In this document: one piece after another, positions 26,002-34,821 of the stretch
How the letters are laid out: every line of letters starts with the position of its first letter
Position numbering within the stretch: position 1 is the first letter of the stretch
Assembly (NCBI GenBank): GCA_947475525.1
Contig: CANJMI010000002.1
Coordinates: 124,001-188,000 of the forward strand
Source of the DNA: Polyangiaceae bacterium
GTDB lineage: Bacteria > Myxococcota_A > Polyangia > Polyangiales > Polyangiaceae
DNA: 64,000 bases
Reading direction: 5' to 3'
Position numbers and translations under genes: made by a program
The notes under the pieces: generated by a model
Told to the model about the DNA's origin: nothing
The model's database searches: none
Seen by the model: only the letters and a program-made list of their open reading frames with translations

Positions 26002-27206
26002 TGGGTGATTTTTCAGGTCCCGAGGTGCGCGCGATGCGGCTCGTGATCGACGAGGTGCGCAGCTCACTACCGCCCGCCGTTGACTGGGAGGGGCTCGAGC
26101 GACGGACGCTTGCGAGTATCGATGCGGAGCTGCGTTCCGCGCCTCACACCGTTCGCGCCAACCCGAGCGGAATGAAATCGGCCCTCGGATTCGCGGCTGT
26201 TGCTGCCGCGCTGGTGATGCTGATCACGGGGCAACGTGCCGGCTCCGTCCCATCCTCCGCGGCGCTCGAGCTTGCGAGTGTGCCGATGGCGGGGCCGGGG
26301 ATGATTCTCGCATCGGCAATCGCATCCGGATCGCGTGTGGACGTGGGAGAGGTGGGGCGACGTTTCGTTTGGCCGGGCGTGGCGCAATGGGATCTCGCGC
26401 CTGGCACGAGTGTCGTGATGACCCGTGAAGGTGGCGCGCCGACCATCGTTCTGGAACGTGGAGCCGTGACCGCTCGCGCGGTTTCCCGTCGCGTGCTCGG
26501 CGCTCCCGTCGAGTCGTTCGTCGTGGAGGCCGGTGGTGCGCGCATCGCGGTGCATGGCACGACATTTTCGGTGGCGATTGACGGCGACCGCGTCATCCTG
26601 ACCGTCGACGAGGGCGCCGTTTCCATCGGGCGCGCGGGCAAGCCGGGTGGGGCGGGCGACGCCATCGTCAAAGGGCCCGGCTCGGCTGCGTTCTCGAGCC
26701 GTGATGGTCGGTTACTCGAATTGAACCGCGAGTCTTCTCCCGTTTTTGGCGCGCTTCCGGAAAACACCGCGCGCGCCTTTTCTCCGGGGCCTTTCGGTGC
26801 TCCGGCACCGAGCCTGGTGGCGCGATCCTTCGATGGTTCGAGGCCGACGGCGGGTGCGGAGCCCGCGGATGCCGTCGTCTCCGAACTCCCGCCGCCGCTC
26901 GCTAGCTCCGGGATCGTCGAAGTCCTCGCGGAACCTGCGCACGGACCGATCAGTCTGGCTGCCGTCCAGCGTGAGCTCACTGCGTGTGTCGCAAGTGAGG
27001 CGCGTGAGGGCGATTTATCGCTGCGTGTAACCGCATCCACCGACGTTCGCCTCGGTCTCGACGCGGAACATCGCGTCTCGACCGTCCGCTTTGACCCGCC
27101 ACTGCGCGCGGACCTCCAGCAGCGCTGCGCCTCGTCACTTCTTGGTCGGGTCGTCGAAGGAGCGGGGCCGAACCCCACGGTGCGCGTCGAGTTTGCCCCA
27201 CGCTGA
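25998..27206 (+). CDS. FecR-domain membrane protein, probable anti-sigma regulator
   Basis: This encodes 402 residues and starts in an ATGA overlap with the sigma gene. The cytoplasmic N-terminus (1-55) could bind the sigma factor. A single TM helix lies at about 60-78 (LGFAAVAAALVMLITG). The outer part holds a FecR beta domain (about 115-245; RFVWPGVAQWDLAPGT, GARIAVHGTTFSV, VDEGAVSI). The C-terminal 100 residues (ISLAAVQRELTACVAS to VRVEFAPR) resemble the AgmX/PglI-type C-terminal domain of myxobacteria (inference). No TonB receptor is adjacent, so iron-dicitrate-type signalling is not implied. Confidence 0.75.
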   Translation: MMGDFSGPEVRAMRLVIDEVRSSLPPAVDWEGLERRTLASIDAELRSAPHTVRANPSGMKSALGFAAVAAALVMLITGQRAGSVPSSAALELASVPMAGPGMILASAIASGSRVDVGEVGRRFVWPGVAQWDLAPGTSVVMTREGGAPTIVLERGAVTARAVSRRVLGAPVESFVVEAGGARIAVHGTTFSVAIDGDRVILTVDEGAVSIGRAGKPGGAGDAIVKGPGSAAFSSRDGRLLELNRESSPVFGALPENTARAFSPGPFGAPAPSLVARSFDGSRPTAGAEPADAVVSELPPPLASSGIVEVLAEPAHGPISLAAVQRELTACVASEAREGDLSLRVTASTDVRLGLDAEHRVSTVRFDPPLRADLQQRCASSLLGRVVEGAGPNPTVRVEFAPR

Positions 27207-27227
27207 TCGCGAACGCGGCGTGCCGAG

Positions 27228-27578
27228 TCAGTCGGTCTCGGGCCGGCGCGAATCCGGAACCTCGTCCGCCGAGGCGAGCGTTTCGGTAATCAGGTAGGTC
27301 TCTCTCGCGCCGAGCGAGCCGAACTGCACGCCGATCCCTGCGGGCTTCGCCCAGCGAACGATCGCCGCGAGCGTCAGGGACTGGCCATCGATCGTTATCT
27401 GGATTGAGAGCACGGTGCCGAAGGCGGGCGCCTCCACACCTACGATGAAGGCGCCGCTGAGGCTCATGTCGCGCAGGTTGCCGACCATCACCGAGCCGCC
27501 CGTCACTTGAATGGTCGCCTCTAGGTTAACCCGCTTGCGGACATGCGTTCGTCGCTCTCGGTTCGTCACGGCTGCCAT
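27228..27578 (-). CDS. PilZ domain protein, single domain
   Basis: This encodes 116 residues from the ATG at 27578; a longer start at 27596 would overlap the divergent gene. It is an almost pure PilZ domain with the c-di-GMP signature: the Arg cluster RERRTHVRKRV (RxxxR) and DMSLSGAFI (DxSxxG). A C-terminal tail of about 15 polar residues follows. It should bind c-di-GMP and act as an adaptor. It is divergent from an anchored unknown protein and convergent with the FecR gene. Confidence 0.85.
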   Translation of the reverse strand: MAAVTNRERRTHVRKRVNLEATIQVTGGSVMVGNLRDMSLSGAFIVGVEAPAFGTVLSIQITIDGQSLTLAAIVRWAKPAGIGVQFGSLGARETYLITETLASADEVPDSRRPETD

Positions 27579-27586
27579 CGAGTAAG

Positions 27587-28537
27587 ATGGTAGCATCTGG
27601 CCCCGTGTCTGCGAAGTCCACAGCGAAGGGGATGCGGCGCCATCTGCGCGGTTGGCAAGCGGGTTTGCTCATCGTGCTCCTTGCCGGGAGTGCGATCGTG
27701 CTCGCGACTCCCCGTGCGGTGGAGCCGGGCGGATTTCCCGAGTCGCGAATCGACGTGGCCGCGATCAACCGCGTGATGGCAGAAGACGACGCGCTCGCAC
27801 TCCTTGCGGCTCGCGGCGAGCTCGACGTCGATGTGCGCGCGCTCGGGCGTGAACTCCGTAACTACAACGAGGCGGCCGCACTCGCGGAGGAGGATGACTT
27901 CGCGCACGCTCGCGAACGGGTCGTCGATGCGGCCGCGAGGCTTGGCCAGTTTGGCGAGCAAGTCCGGCAGCTCCGTGCCTACCAGATGCGGAGCTTTCTC
28001 GTGGAGTTACGCGGCTGGCAGGCGACCGGCGTGATTACCGAGGAGCTGCGCGCGCTCTCGGGCGATTTTATCGACGCCGTCGTCCGCAGTCATTGGTGCC
28101 AGCCGGCTAGCAGAGAGCTCCTGCTCGGTGAACGTGAACTGCGCGTCCTCTTCAAAAAACGCTGGAATACCGTGGTTGGCGCGGACAGTGAGGAGCTCGC
28201 ACCGACGCTCGAAGAGGAGCGCGTGCGGCTTCGGTTTTTGCTCGCCTATCCGTTCATCAACAACGACCCGCGCGGTCGCGGCGTTACCGATCGCACGTCG
28301 GTCGACCGGCTCGTCGCGCCGCAGCGGATGAAAACCATCGACCGGCTCGGGGCGCTCGATCCGTCTTACCCGACCGACCTCGCACGCGCCGTCGTCCTTT
28401 ACGGCACCGGGCAATTTCACCTCGCGGCCGAGGCGCTGCGCCGGCACCTCGACGCGCGCCCTGACGGACCGTACACCTTGCTCGCACGCAACTATCTTAA
28501 AGCGGCGCTCGACCAGACCGTCTTGCCGGGGCTGTAG
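27587..28537 (+). CDS. Membrane-anchored protein of unknown function
   Basis: This encodes 316 residues. It has a short basic N-terminus, one TM or signal segment at about 24-42 ([17 protein letters not shown]) and a long helical outer part. The last 60 residues ([29 protein letters not shown]) look like one or two TPR-type helical hairpins. GTG 27605 and ATG 27632 are alternative starts. No family was recognised. It starts 8 bases from the start of the divergent PilZ gene, so the two share control elements. Confidence 0.6.
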   Translation: MVASGPVSAKSTAKGMRRHLRGWQAGLLIVLLAGSAIVLATPRAVEPGGFPESRIDVAAINRVMAEDDALALLAARGELDVDVRALGRELRNYNEAAALAEEDDFAHARERVVDAAARLGQFGEQVRQLRAYQMRSFLVELRGWQATGVITEELRALSGDFIDAVVRSHWCQPASRELLLGERELRVLFKKRWNTVVGADSEELAPTLEEERVRLRFLLAYPFINNDPRGRGVTDRTSVDRLVAPQRMKTIDRLGALDPSYPTDLARAVVLYGTGQFHLAAEALRRHLDARPDGPYTLLARNYLKAALDQTVLPGL

Positions 28538-28544
28538 CTGGAAG

Positions 28545-28573
28545 CTGACAGCCGACACTGCCAGTGCTAATTC
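28545..28573 (+). promoter_or_regulatory. Promoter of carB, probably leaderless
   Basis: CTGACA (28545-28550), a 17-base spacer and TAATTC (28568-28573) end seven bases before the carB ATG at 28581. The transcript would therefore begin at or next to the start codon, and no Shine-Dalgarno is present. Confidence 0.55.
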
Positions 28574-28580
28574 GGCCTCG

Positions 28581-31500
28581 ATGCCACGTCGGGAAGATCT
28601 CAAGCGAATCGCGGTGATCGGCTCCGGCCCAATCGTCATCGGCCAGGCCTGCGAATTCGACTATTCGGGGACTCAAGGAGCGAAGGCGCTCCGTGCCGAA
28701 GGCTACGAGATCGTGCTCATCAACTCCAACCCGGCCACGATCATGACCGATCCGGGGCTGGCCGAGCGCACGTACATCGAGCCGCTCGAACCGAGGACCT
28801 TGCGGGCGATCCTCGAGCGCGAGAAGCCCGACGCGCTCCTACCGACGCTTGGCGGCCAGACTGCACTCAACCTCGCGCTCGCGCTCCACGAAGACGGCAC
28901 GCTCGAGGAACTCGGGATCGAGCTTATCGGAGCGAAGCCCGCGTCGATCGCAAAGGCGGAGAGTCGCCGCCAATTCCGCGAAGCGATGCTCAAGATCGGT
29001 CTGGAAACTCCGCGCGGCGGTTATGCGCATTCAACCGATGAGGCCCGCGCGATCGTCGAAGGAACCCGTGGCCAACCCGGTACGGGATACCCAGCAATTG
29101 TCCGCGCATCGTTCACGCTCGGTGGCATGGGCGGTGGCATTGCGGAGCGGCCGGAAGACCTCGAGCGCGTCGTAAGTTGGGCGCTCAGTCAGTCGCCACG
29201 CAGCCGAATTTTGGTGGAAGAGAGCCTGCTCGGTTGGAAGGAATTCGAGCTCGAGGTCATGCGCGACTGCGCGGACAACTTCATCGTCGTCTGTTCGATT
29301 GAGAACATCGATCCCATGGGCGTGCACACCGGTGACTCGGTGACCGTGGCCCCGGCGCTCACGTTGACCGACCGCGAATACCAGCGCCTCCGTGACGCCG
29401 CGCGCATGGTCGTCACCGAGATCGGTGTCGAGACGGGCGGCGCGAACGTGCAGTTCGCCGTGAATCCGGCGGATGGCCGCATCGTCGTCATCGAGATGAA
29501 TCCGCGTGTCTCGCGGTCGAGCGCGCTCGCATCGAAGGCCACGGGCTACCCGATTGCGAAGATAAGCGCGAAGCTTTCGGTCGGCTACACGCTCGACGAG
29601 CTCAAGAACGACATCACGGGGACGAGCGCCGCCTTCGAGCCGACAATCGATTATGTCGTGGTGAAATGGCCGCGTTTCTCGTTCGAGAAATTCCCCGGCG
29701 CGGACGTTCGCCTCGGCACGCAGATGAAGAGTGTCGGCGAAGCGATGAGCATGGGCCGCACTTTCGTGGAGGCGCTCGAGAAGGCCGCCCGATCACTCGA
29801 AACGGGTCACGATGGTCTCGGCTCGCTCATCGGTCGCGTTGATTATCGCAAGCTCGCGCACGATCCGAACGCGACGCGCGACATGTTAATGGATGCTCCG
29901 AGTGAGCCGTTGGCGCCAACCGATCGCCCGCCGCCGGGCCAGGCCGAGTTGGGAGGAATGCTGCGCAAGCTCGTCCCTGTGCCACTTGGTGATCGCCTCT
30001 TCTTCGTCGCCGACGCGCTGCGGATGGGCGTCACGGTGGCCGAGCTGAATGAACTCACTTCCATCGACCCATGGTTCCTTGGACAGATCGAACGCATCGT
30101 CGTCGAAGAGCGCCGCATCGCCACGCTCGGGGCAGCCGCGCTCGAAGCCGATTCGCTTCGAGCCTCGAAGCGCATGGGCCTAGCGGACTCGCGGATAGCG
30201 CGTCTGATGGGGGGCACCGAAGCCGAGGTAGCCTCTGCGCGCGAGCGTCACGGTCTCTTCCCGACGTTCTACAATGTCGACAGTTGCGCGGCTGAGTTCG
30301 AAGCCACGACGCCGTACATGTACTCGACGTACGACGGCCGCGGAGGCGCCGAGATCCCGGCGAGCTGTCGTAAGAAAGTCATCATCCTCGGTGGTGGCCC
30401 GAACCGCATCGGGCAGGGCATCGAGTTCGACTATTGCTGCGTGCATGCCTCGATTGCGCTTCGCGAACTGGGCATCGAGACCATCATGGTCAACTGCAAC
30501 CCCGAGACCGTGTCGACGGATTACGACACGTCCGACAGACTTTACTTTGAACCCCTGCGCTACGAGGACGTGCTCGCGATCTGCCGCGAGGAACAGAAGG
30601 CGGGTGAGCTGCTCGGCGTCATCGTCCAGTACGGCGGCCAGACTCCACTGAAGCTCGCGGTCTCGCTCGAGAAGGCTGGCATCAAACTACTCGGCACGAG
30701 CGCGGACGCTATCGACCGCGCGGAAGATCGCCAACGCTTCGATGATTTGCTCGGAAAACTGAATTTGCGCCGGCCGTGGGGCGGCATCGCTTCTTCTGCC
30801 GAGGAGGCTCGCGCGATCGCGGCGGAGATTCGCTACCCCGTGCTGGTTCGCCCTTCGTATGTGCTCGGCGGTCGCGCGATGATGATCTGCGATGACGACC
30901 GGGAACTCGAGGCTTACGTTCACGTCGCGGTTGAGGCGGCGCGCGAGGCGGGGAGCCATCGCATCTTGGTCGACAAGTACATCAACGACGCCGTCGAAGT
31001 GGACGTCGACGCGGTGTGCGACGGTAAGCACGTCGTCATCGGCGGCGTGATGCAGCACATCGAGGAGGCGGGCATCCACTCGGGTGACTCGGCTTGCGTC
31101 TTGCCGCCCCATTCTCTCTCGGCGGCGATCACCGCGTCGATTGAAGAACAGACGCGCCAGCTCGCGCTCGAGCTCGGTGTCGTGGGCCTCATGAACGTGC
31201 AGTTCGCCGTGAAGGGCAACGATGTCTACGTGCTCGAGGTGAACCCGCGTGCCGCGCGTACCGTGCCGTTCGTATCGAAGGCTACGGGTCGCCCTTTGGC
31301 GAAAATCGCAGCAAAAGTAATGGCGGGCGTGTCGCTGGAGGCGCAGGGGGTCACGGACTACGTGGTGCCGACTCATGTCGCCGTGAAGGAGTCCGTCTTT
31401 CCGTTCCTCAAGCTGCCGGGCGTCGATACGCAGCTCGGGCCAGAGATGCGCTCGACCGGTGAGGTCATGGGCATCGCGAAGACCTTCGCGCGGGCGTACG

Positions 31501-31949
31501 GCAAGGCGCTCAGCGGCGCGGGCGTGCGGCTACCGCGTTCCGGGCGCGCGTTCATCAGCGTCCATGACAAGGATAAGCCGGTGGCGTGCGTCATCGCGCG
31601 GCGCTTGCGTGCGCTCGGGTTCACTCTGGTCGCGACGAGCGGCACGGCTGAGGCTCTCGAGCGAGCGCGCATTCCGGCAGAACGTATCAACAAGGTCGGT
31701 GAGTCGTCGCCACACGCGGTCGACTTAATCAAGGCTCGCAGCGTTCAGCTCGTGGTCAACACGACGCGAGGCGCCCGTTCGGTGCGCGACAGCTACTCGA
31801 TTCGCCGTCACGCGCTGCAGCTCGCCGTGCCCTATTTCACAACGCTAAGCGCGGCTCTCGCGGGGATCGAGTACCTCGAGGCCGTGGATGATGCCTCCCC
31901 CGACGCGTTGCCCCGAGTCCGCAGCATTCAAGAGTGGCTCGACGGCTGA
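28581..31949 (+). CDS. carB: Carbamoyl-phosphate synthase large subunit
   Basis: This encodes 1122 residues, slightly longer than the usual 1070-1080. It makes carbamoyl phosphate from bicarbonate, ammonia (from CarA) and two ATP for pyrimidine and arginine synthesis. Two ATP-grasp halves are visible. The first is [17 protein letters not shown] to about residue 400. The oligomerisation part follows, then the second half from [18 protein letters not shown] (about residue 600). A C-terminal MGS-like allosteric domain starts near FISVHDKDK. Metal-binding [12 protein letters not shown] and [12 protein letters not shown] are intact. carA is not adjacent, so the operon is split. Confidence 0.97.
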   Translation: MPRREDLKRIAVIGSGPIVIGQACEFDYSGTQGAKALRAEGYEIVLINSNPATIMTDPGLAERTYIEPLEPRTLRAILEREKPDALLPTLGGQTALNLALALHEDGTLEELGIELIGAKPASIAKAESRRQFREAMLKIGLETPRGGYAHSTDEARAIVEGTRGQPGTGYPAIVRASFTLGGMGGGIAERPEDLERVVSWALSQSPRSRILVEESLLGWKEFELEVMRDCADNFIVVCSIENIDPMGVHTGDSVTVAPALTLTDREYQRLRDAARMVVTEIGVETGGANVQFAVNPADGRIVVIEMNPRVSRSSALASKATGYPIAKISAKLSVGYTLDELKNDITGTSAAFEPTIDYVVVKWPRFSFEKFPGADVRLGTQMKSVGEAMSMGRTFVEALEKAARSLETGHDGLGSLIGRVDYRKLAHDPNATRDMLMDAPSEPLAPTDRPPPGQAELGGMLRKLVPVPLGDRLFFVADALRMGVTVAELNELTSIDPWFLGQIERIVVEERRIATLGAAALEADSLRASKRMGLADSRIARLMGGTEAEVASARERHGLFPTFYNVDSCAAEFEATTPYMYSTYDGRGGAEIPASCRKKVIILGGGPNRIGQGIEFDYCCVHASIALRELGIETIMVNCNPETVSTDYDTSDRLYFEPLRYEDVLAICREEQKAGELLGVIVQYGGQTPLKLAVSLEKAGIKLLGTSADAIDRAEDRQRFDDLLGKLNLRRPWGGIASSAEEARAIAAEIRYPVLVRPSYVLGGRAMMICDDDRELEAYVHVAVEAAREAGSHRILVDKYINDAVEVDVDAVCDGKHVVIGGVMQHIEEAGIHSGDSACVLPPHSLSAAITASIEEQTRQLALELGVVGLMNVQFAVKGNDVYVLEVNPRAARTVPFVSKATGRPLAKIAAKVMAGVSLEAQGVTDYVVPTHVAVKESVFPFLKLPGVDTQLGPEMRSTGEVMGIAKTFARAYGKALSGAGVRLPRSGRAFISVHDKDKPVACVIARRLRALGFTLVATSGTAEALERARIPAERINKVGESSPHAVDLIKARSVQLVVNTTRGARSVRDSYSIRRHALQLAVPYFTTLSAALAGIEYLEAVDDASPDALPRVRSIQEWLDG

Positions 31950-31956
31950 CGCTCGG

Positions 31957-31985
31957 GTGACGTTGCAATCCATAGCGGATAGGCT
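31957..31985 (+). promoter_or_regulatory. Promoter of the M19 dipeptidase gene
   Basis: GTGACG (31957-31962), a 17-base spacer and TAGGCT (31980-31985) end nine bases before the ATG at 31995, giving a leaderless or near-leaderless transcript. Confidence 0.45.
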
Positions 31986-31994
31986 CTCGCCGTC

Positions 31995-33065
31995 ATGCTC
32001 GAGTTTTCCGATGGCCGTCGCGACCCCGACCTCTGGGTAAAGGCGCTTGGGGTCTCACGCGAGGCGGCCGAGTTGCATGCAACCTCCGACGTCATCGACC
32101 TTCACCTCGACTCGTTCATCTGGCATCGGATTTTCGGCTACGACCTCGCGAAGCGGCATGGGCGCGGTGTGCTCGGCGCGCGCTTCCTCAGCCAGTGTGA
32201 TTTTCCTCGCGTGCTCGAGGCCGGCCTCACTGGCGCGACGTGGATCATCACGACGAATCCAGTGCGCACCGCACGCGGACGCGCGAAGGCGTTCGTGCGC
32301 AATGTAGGTCGTCTTCGCGAACTCTTCGCCGCGGCCTCGGAGCACTTCGCGGTCGTTCGCAATGCGCGCGAATACCGGGCTGCCCGCGCCCAAGGCAAGC
32401 ATGGGGCATTCCTAGGGATACAAGGCGGCAACGCCCTCGATGAGAGCCTCGACTCGCTCGACCTCATCCCCGACGACGTCATCCTCCGCATCACGCTCGT
32501 GCACCTCACGTCCTCGCGGATCGGTGTGACGAGCTCGCCGCTCAAGTGGACCGGGGGCGGGCTCTCGGACTTCGGGCGCGATTACGTGCGTCGCCTCGAT
32601 GAGAAGCGGATCTTCGTCGATCTCGCTCACATCAACCGCGAGGGGTTCTTCGACGCCGTTGCGGTCCATGACCCGAGCTTGCCACTCATCGTTACCCACA
32701 CCGGCGTCTCGGGCGTCTACCCGCACTGGCGGAACCTCGACGACGAGCAGCTCCGCGCCATCGCTGAGACGGGCGGTACCATCGGCGTCATGTACCAGGC
32801 GAGCTTCCTTGGCAAAGGCTCAGCGGGGCGGAGCGCGAACGCCGTGATAGCGCATCTCGAGCACATCATTCGCACGGTCGGCGAAGACCACGCTTCGCTC
32901 GGTAGCGATTGGGACGGCGCAATCGTCGCACCGCCGGACATCGCGACGTGCCTGGAGCAGCCCGTTCTCGTTCAACGCATGCTCGATCGCGGCTGGAAGG
33001 CGGAGCGGATTCAAAAGATTCTCTCCGGAAATTTTCTCCGCGCGGTCGAACTGCTCCGCGGATAA
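31995..33065 (+). CDS. Membrane dipeptidase family protein (peptidase M19)
   Basis: This encodes 356 residues with the amidohydrolase-fold renal dipeptidase pattern: DVIDLHLDS with the first zinc His-x-Asp, FLGIQGG with a Glu replaced by Gln relative to some family members, RITLVHLTSS, FVDLAHINREGF, IVTHTGVSG and LGSDWDG. No signal peptide is seen, so it is likely cytoplasmic. It should hydrolyse dipeptides, possibly D-amino-acid-containing ones. The Gln at the usual bridging Glu position could lower metal binding or change specificity. Confidence 0.8.
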   Translation: MLEFSDGRRDPDLWVKALGVSREAAELHATSDVIDLHLDSFIWHRIFGYDLAKRHGRGVLGARFLSQCDFPRVLEAGLTGATWIITTNPVRTARGRAKAFVRNVGRLRELFAAASEHFAVVRNAREYRAARAQGKHGAFLGIQGGNALDESLDSLDLIPDDVILRITLVHLTSSRIGVTSSPLKWTGGGLSDFGRDYVRRLDEKRIFVDLAHINREGFFDAVAVHDPSLPLIVTHTGVSGVYPHWRNLDDEQLRAIAETGGTIGVMYQASFLGKGSAGRSANAVIAHLEHIIRTVGEDHASLGSDWDGAIVAPPDIATCLEQPVLVQRMLDRGWKAERIQKILSGNFLRAVELLRG

Positions 33066-33085
33066 GGCGTCGCTTGTGCGTTCGC

Positions 33086-33529
33086 TCACGCGCCCAAAAT
33101 GGGTGCCGTTCGCGCGTCCGCCCAGCCGACCCAGTGAGGCCCCTCCGTGCCGTGTTCGCGCTTCCAGATAGGCACACGCGCCTTCACGCGGACGATAAGC
33201 TCACGGCAGGCGTCGAACGCTTGGTCGCGATGGGCTGCGCTGACCGCGCATACGACCGCGGCTTCACCGACGGCGAGAGTGCCGACGCGGTGAACGCACG
33301 CGACCCGCACGCCTACGAACTGCGCCTCCAACTCGGCCGCGATCGCCGCGAGCTCCGTCTCCGCCATCCTTGGGTACACGTGGTACTCGAGCATGGTTAC
33401 CGGGAGGCCTTCGCTGTGGTTGCGTACCACGCCGAGGAACGTCACGACCGCGCCGGCCGTATCCTCCGAGACCGACTGAACGACTTCGTCGAGCGACAGT
33501 GGCGTCGCGCGAATCGCGGTCAGGCTCAA
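33086..33529 (-). CDS. moaE: Molybdopterin synthase catalytic subunit MoaE
   Basis: This encodes 147 residues. MoaE transfers sulfur from MoaD thiocarboxylate to cyclic pyranopterin monophosphate. Family motifs are TFLGVVRNHSEG, LEYHVYPRMAE, RVGTLAVGE, SAAHRDQAFDACRELI and the catalytic Lys in VPIWKREH. Its start overlaps the moaC-fusion stop by four bases (ATGA). Confidence 0.95.
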   Translation of the reverse strand: MSLTAIRATPLSLDEVVQSVSEDTAGAVVTFLGVVRNHSEGLPVTMLEYHVYPRMAETELAAIAAELEAQFVGVRVACVHRVGTLAVGEAAVVCAVSAAHRDQAFDACRELIVRVKARVPIWKREHGTEGPHWVGWADARTAPILGA

Positions 33530-34485
33530 CCTTCGCCCTCGTTTTGCTCGTGCTCCTCGCGCGGGGTCGGCGCTGCGCTGTGGCCGAGGGTTTCAGTGCG
33601 CACGTAGTGTCCCGAGCGCCCTCCCTCTTTTTCGAGCAACACGACGTCTTCGATCGCGATGTCGCGCTGCGCCCCTTTCAGCATGTCGTAGACCGTGAGG
33701 GCTGCGACGCTCACTGCGACCATCGCTTCCATTTCCACGCCCGTTCGATCCCATGTTTCGGTTGTGGCGAGAATTGTCACGACTCCCGCTTCTGGATCCA
33801 CGGTGAGTTCGAGCGCGACGTGCGAGAGCGCGATCGGGTGGCAGAGGGGAATGAGATCGCTCGTACGCTTGGAAGCCATGATGCCCGCGATGCGAGCGCT
33901 CGCGAGGACATCGCCTTTGGGACCGCCGTGCTCAACGATGAGGAGCGCGGTTTTTGGCAGCATTTTCACTCGAGCGCGCGCGACCGCTCGCCGCTTGGTG
34001 ACGCCCTTCTCGCCGACGTCGACCATGCGCGCTTCACCTTTGGAGTCGAGGTGCGTGAGCTGCAGCGCCCGCCCGACGACCTCGTCGAATGCGACCGCCA
34101 GCCTCTCGGCGTCGCCACGTTTTGCGAGGTGGCGAAGTGCAAAACGCGACAGCCGTGAGAGGCCCGGCCACGCGCTCGCGAGCACACGGTACGGATGCAG
34201 GAGCCGCGCCGCTCGGTCGTCGCATTCCTCGAGTGCGCCTTCGATCGACGCGTCGATCGGGGTTGCCGATGGCGTCGCTAGTCGCACGAGTGCCTCGACG
34301 GCCGACGTGTCGATGCGCTCCGCTGTCCCGTAGGCGACGAGTGCATGACGGTCGAATTGAGAGAGCGAGGTCCACCCCGCAAGCGACAACTTCCAACCGC
34401 TGACGTCGAGTGCTCGTCGTGCCGCCAGCGGCAAAAGTTTTAAATCGGCACCCTGTGCCTCGAAGGTGAAAACGCCCGCGGTCAT
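33526..34485 (-). CDS. moaC: MoaC with an N-terminal nitrate-reductase-associated-like domain
   Basis: This encodes 319 residues from the ATG at 34485, preceded by GGAGG. The C-terminal 160 residues are cyclic pyranopterin monophosphate synthase MoaC: LTHLDSKGEARMVDVGEK, KRTSDLIPLCHPIALSH, DRTGVEMEAMVAV, and YDMLKG with the catalytic Lys. The first 75 residues (FTFEAQGADLKLLPLAARRALD, GWKLSLAGWTSLSQFDRHAL) match the pattern of the stand-alone nitrate reductase-associated protein family. A helical linker of about 75 residues joins the two. It sits between moaD and moaE with a 4-base gap and a 4-base overlap. The fusion is unusual. Confidence 0.88.
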   Translation of the reverse strand: MTAGVFTFEAQGADLKLLPLAARRALDVSGWKLSLAGWTSLSQFDRHALVAYGTAERIDTSAVEALVRLATPSATPIDASIEGALEECDDRAARLLHPYRVLASAWPGLSRLSRFALRHLAKRGDAERLAVAFDEVVGRALQLTHLDSKGEARMVDVGEKGVTKRRAVARARVKMLPKTALLIVEHGGPKGDVLASARIAGIMASKRTSDLIPLCHPIALSHVALELTVDPEAGVVTILATTETWDRTGVEMEAMVAVSVAALTVYDMLKGAQRDIAIEDVVLLEKEGGRSGHYVRTETLGHSAAPTPREEHEQNEGEG

Positions 34486-34489
34486 GACT

Positions 34490-34741
34490 TTATCCTCCGG
34501 CAACTGGCGGGATCAGGGCCACTTCATCGCCCGGACGCACGAGCGCGTCACCCGATGCGTAGGTCCCGTTGACGGCGATCCGGAGGCTCGAGCGATGGGC
34601 AGATAGTCCAGTAAAACGCTGGCATATCGCATCGAATAGCTCCGCCACTGTGCACGGTTCGGCGAGCGGCCAATCGACCTCGTGGGCCCCCACTACGTCA
34701 CGTGCCCCTGCAAATGCAAGCAGCTTGAGCCGTGACGACAT
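34490..34741 (-). CDS. moaD: Molybdopterin synthase sulfur carrier subunit MoaD
   Basis: This encodes 83 residues with a beta-grasp ubiquitin-like fold: KLLAFAGARDVVG, CTVAELFDAICQRF, RIAVNGTYA, LVRPGDEVALIPPVAGG. It ends in the essential Gly-Gly that is adenylated and thiocarboxylated. The ATG at 34741 is chosen because earlier starts overlap the divergent kinase gene's leader. It is the first gene of moaD-moaC-moaE. Confidence 0.93.
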   Translation of the reverse strand: MSSRLKLLAFAGARDVVGAHEVDWPLAEPCTVAELFDAICQRFTGLSAHRSSLRIAVNGTYASGDALVRPGDEVALIPPVAGG

Positions 34742-34821
34742 GCGCCCCCAACCTAGCACTAATTTTCTTTCGGGTGGGGCTTCCACCTCGCGCACACGTT
34801 GATAGTCTGCGGGTCCGTTTC

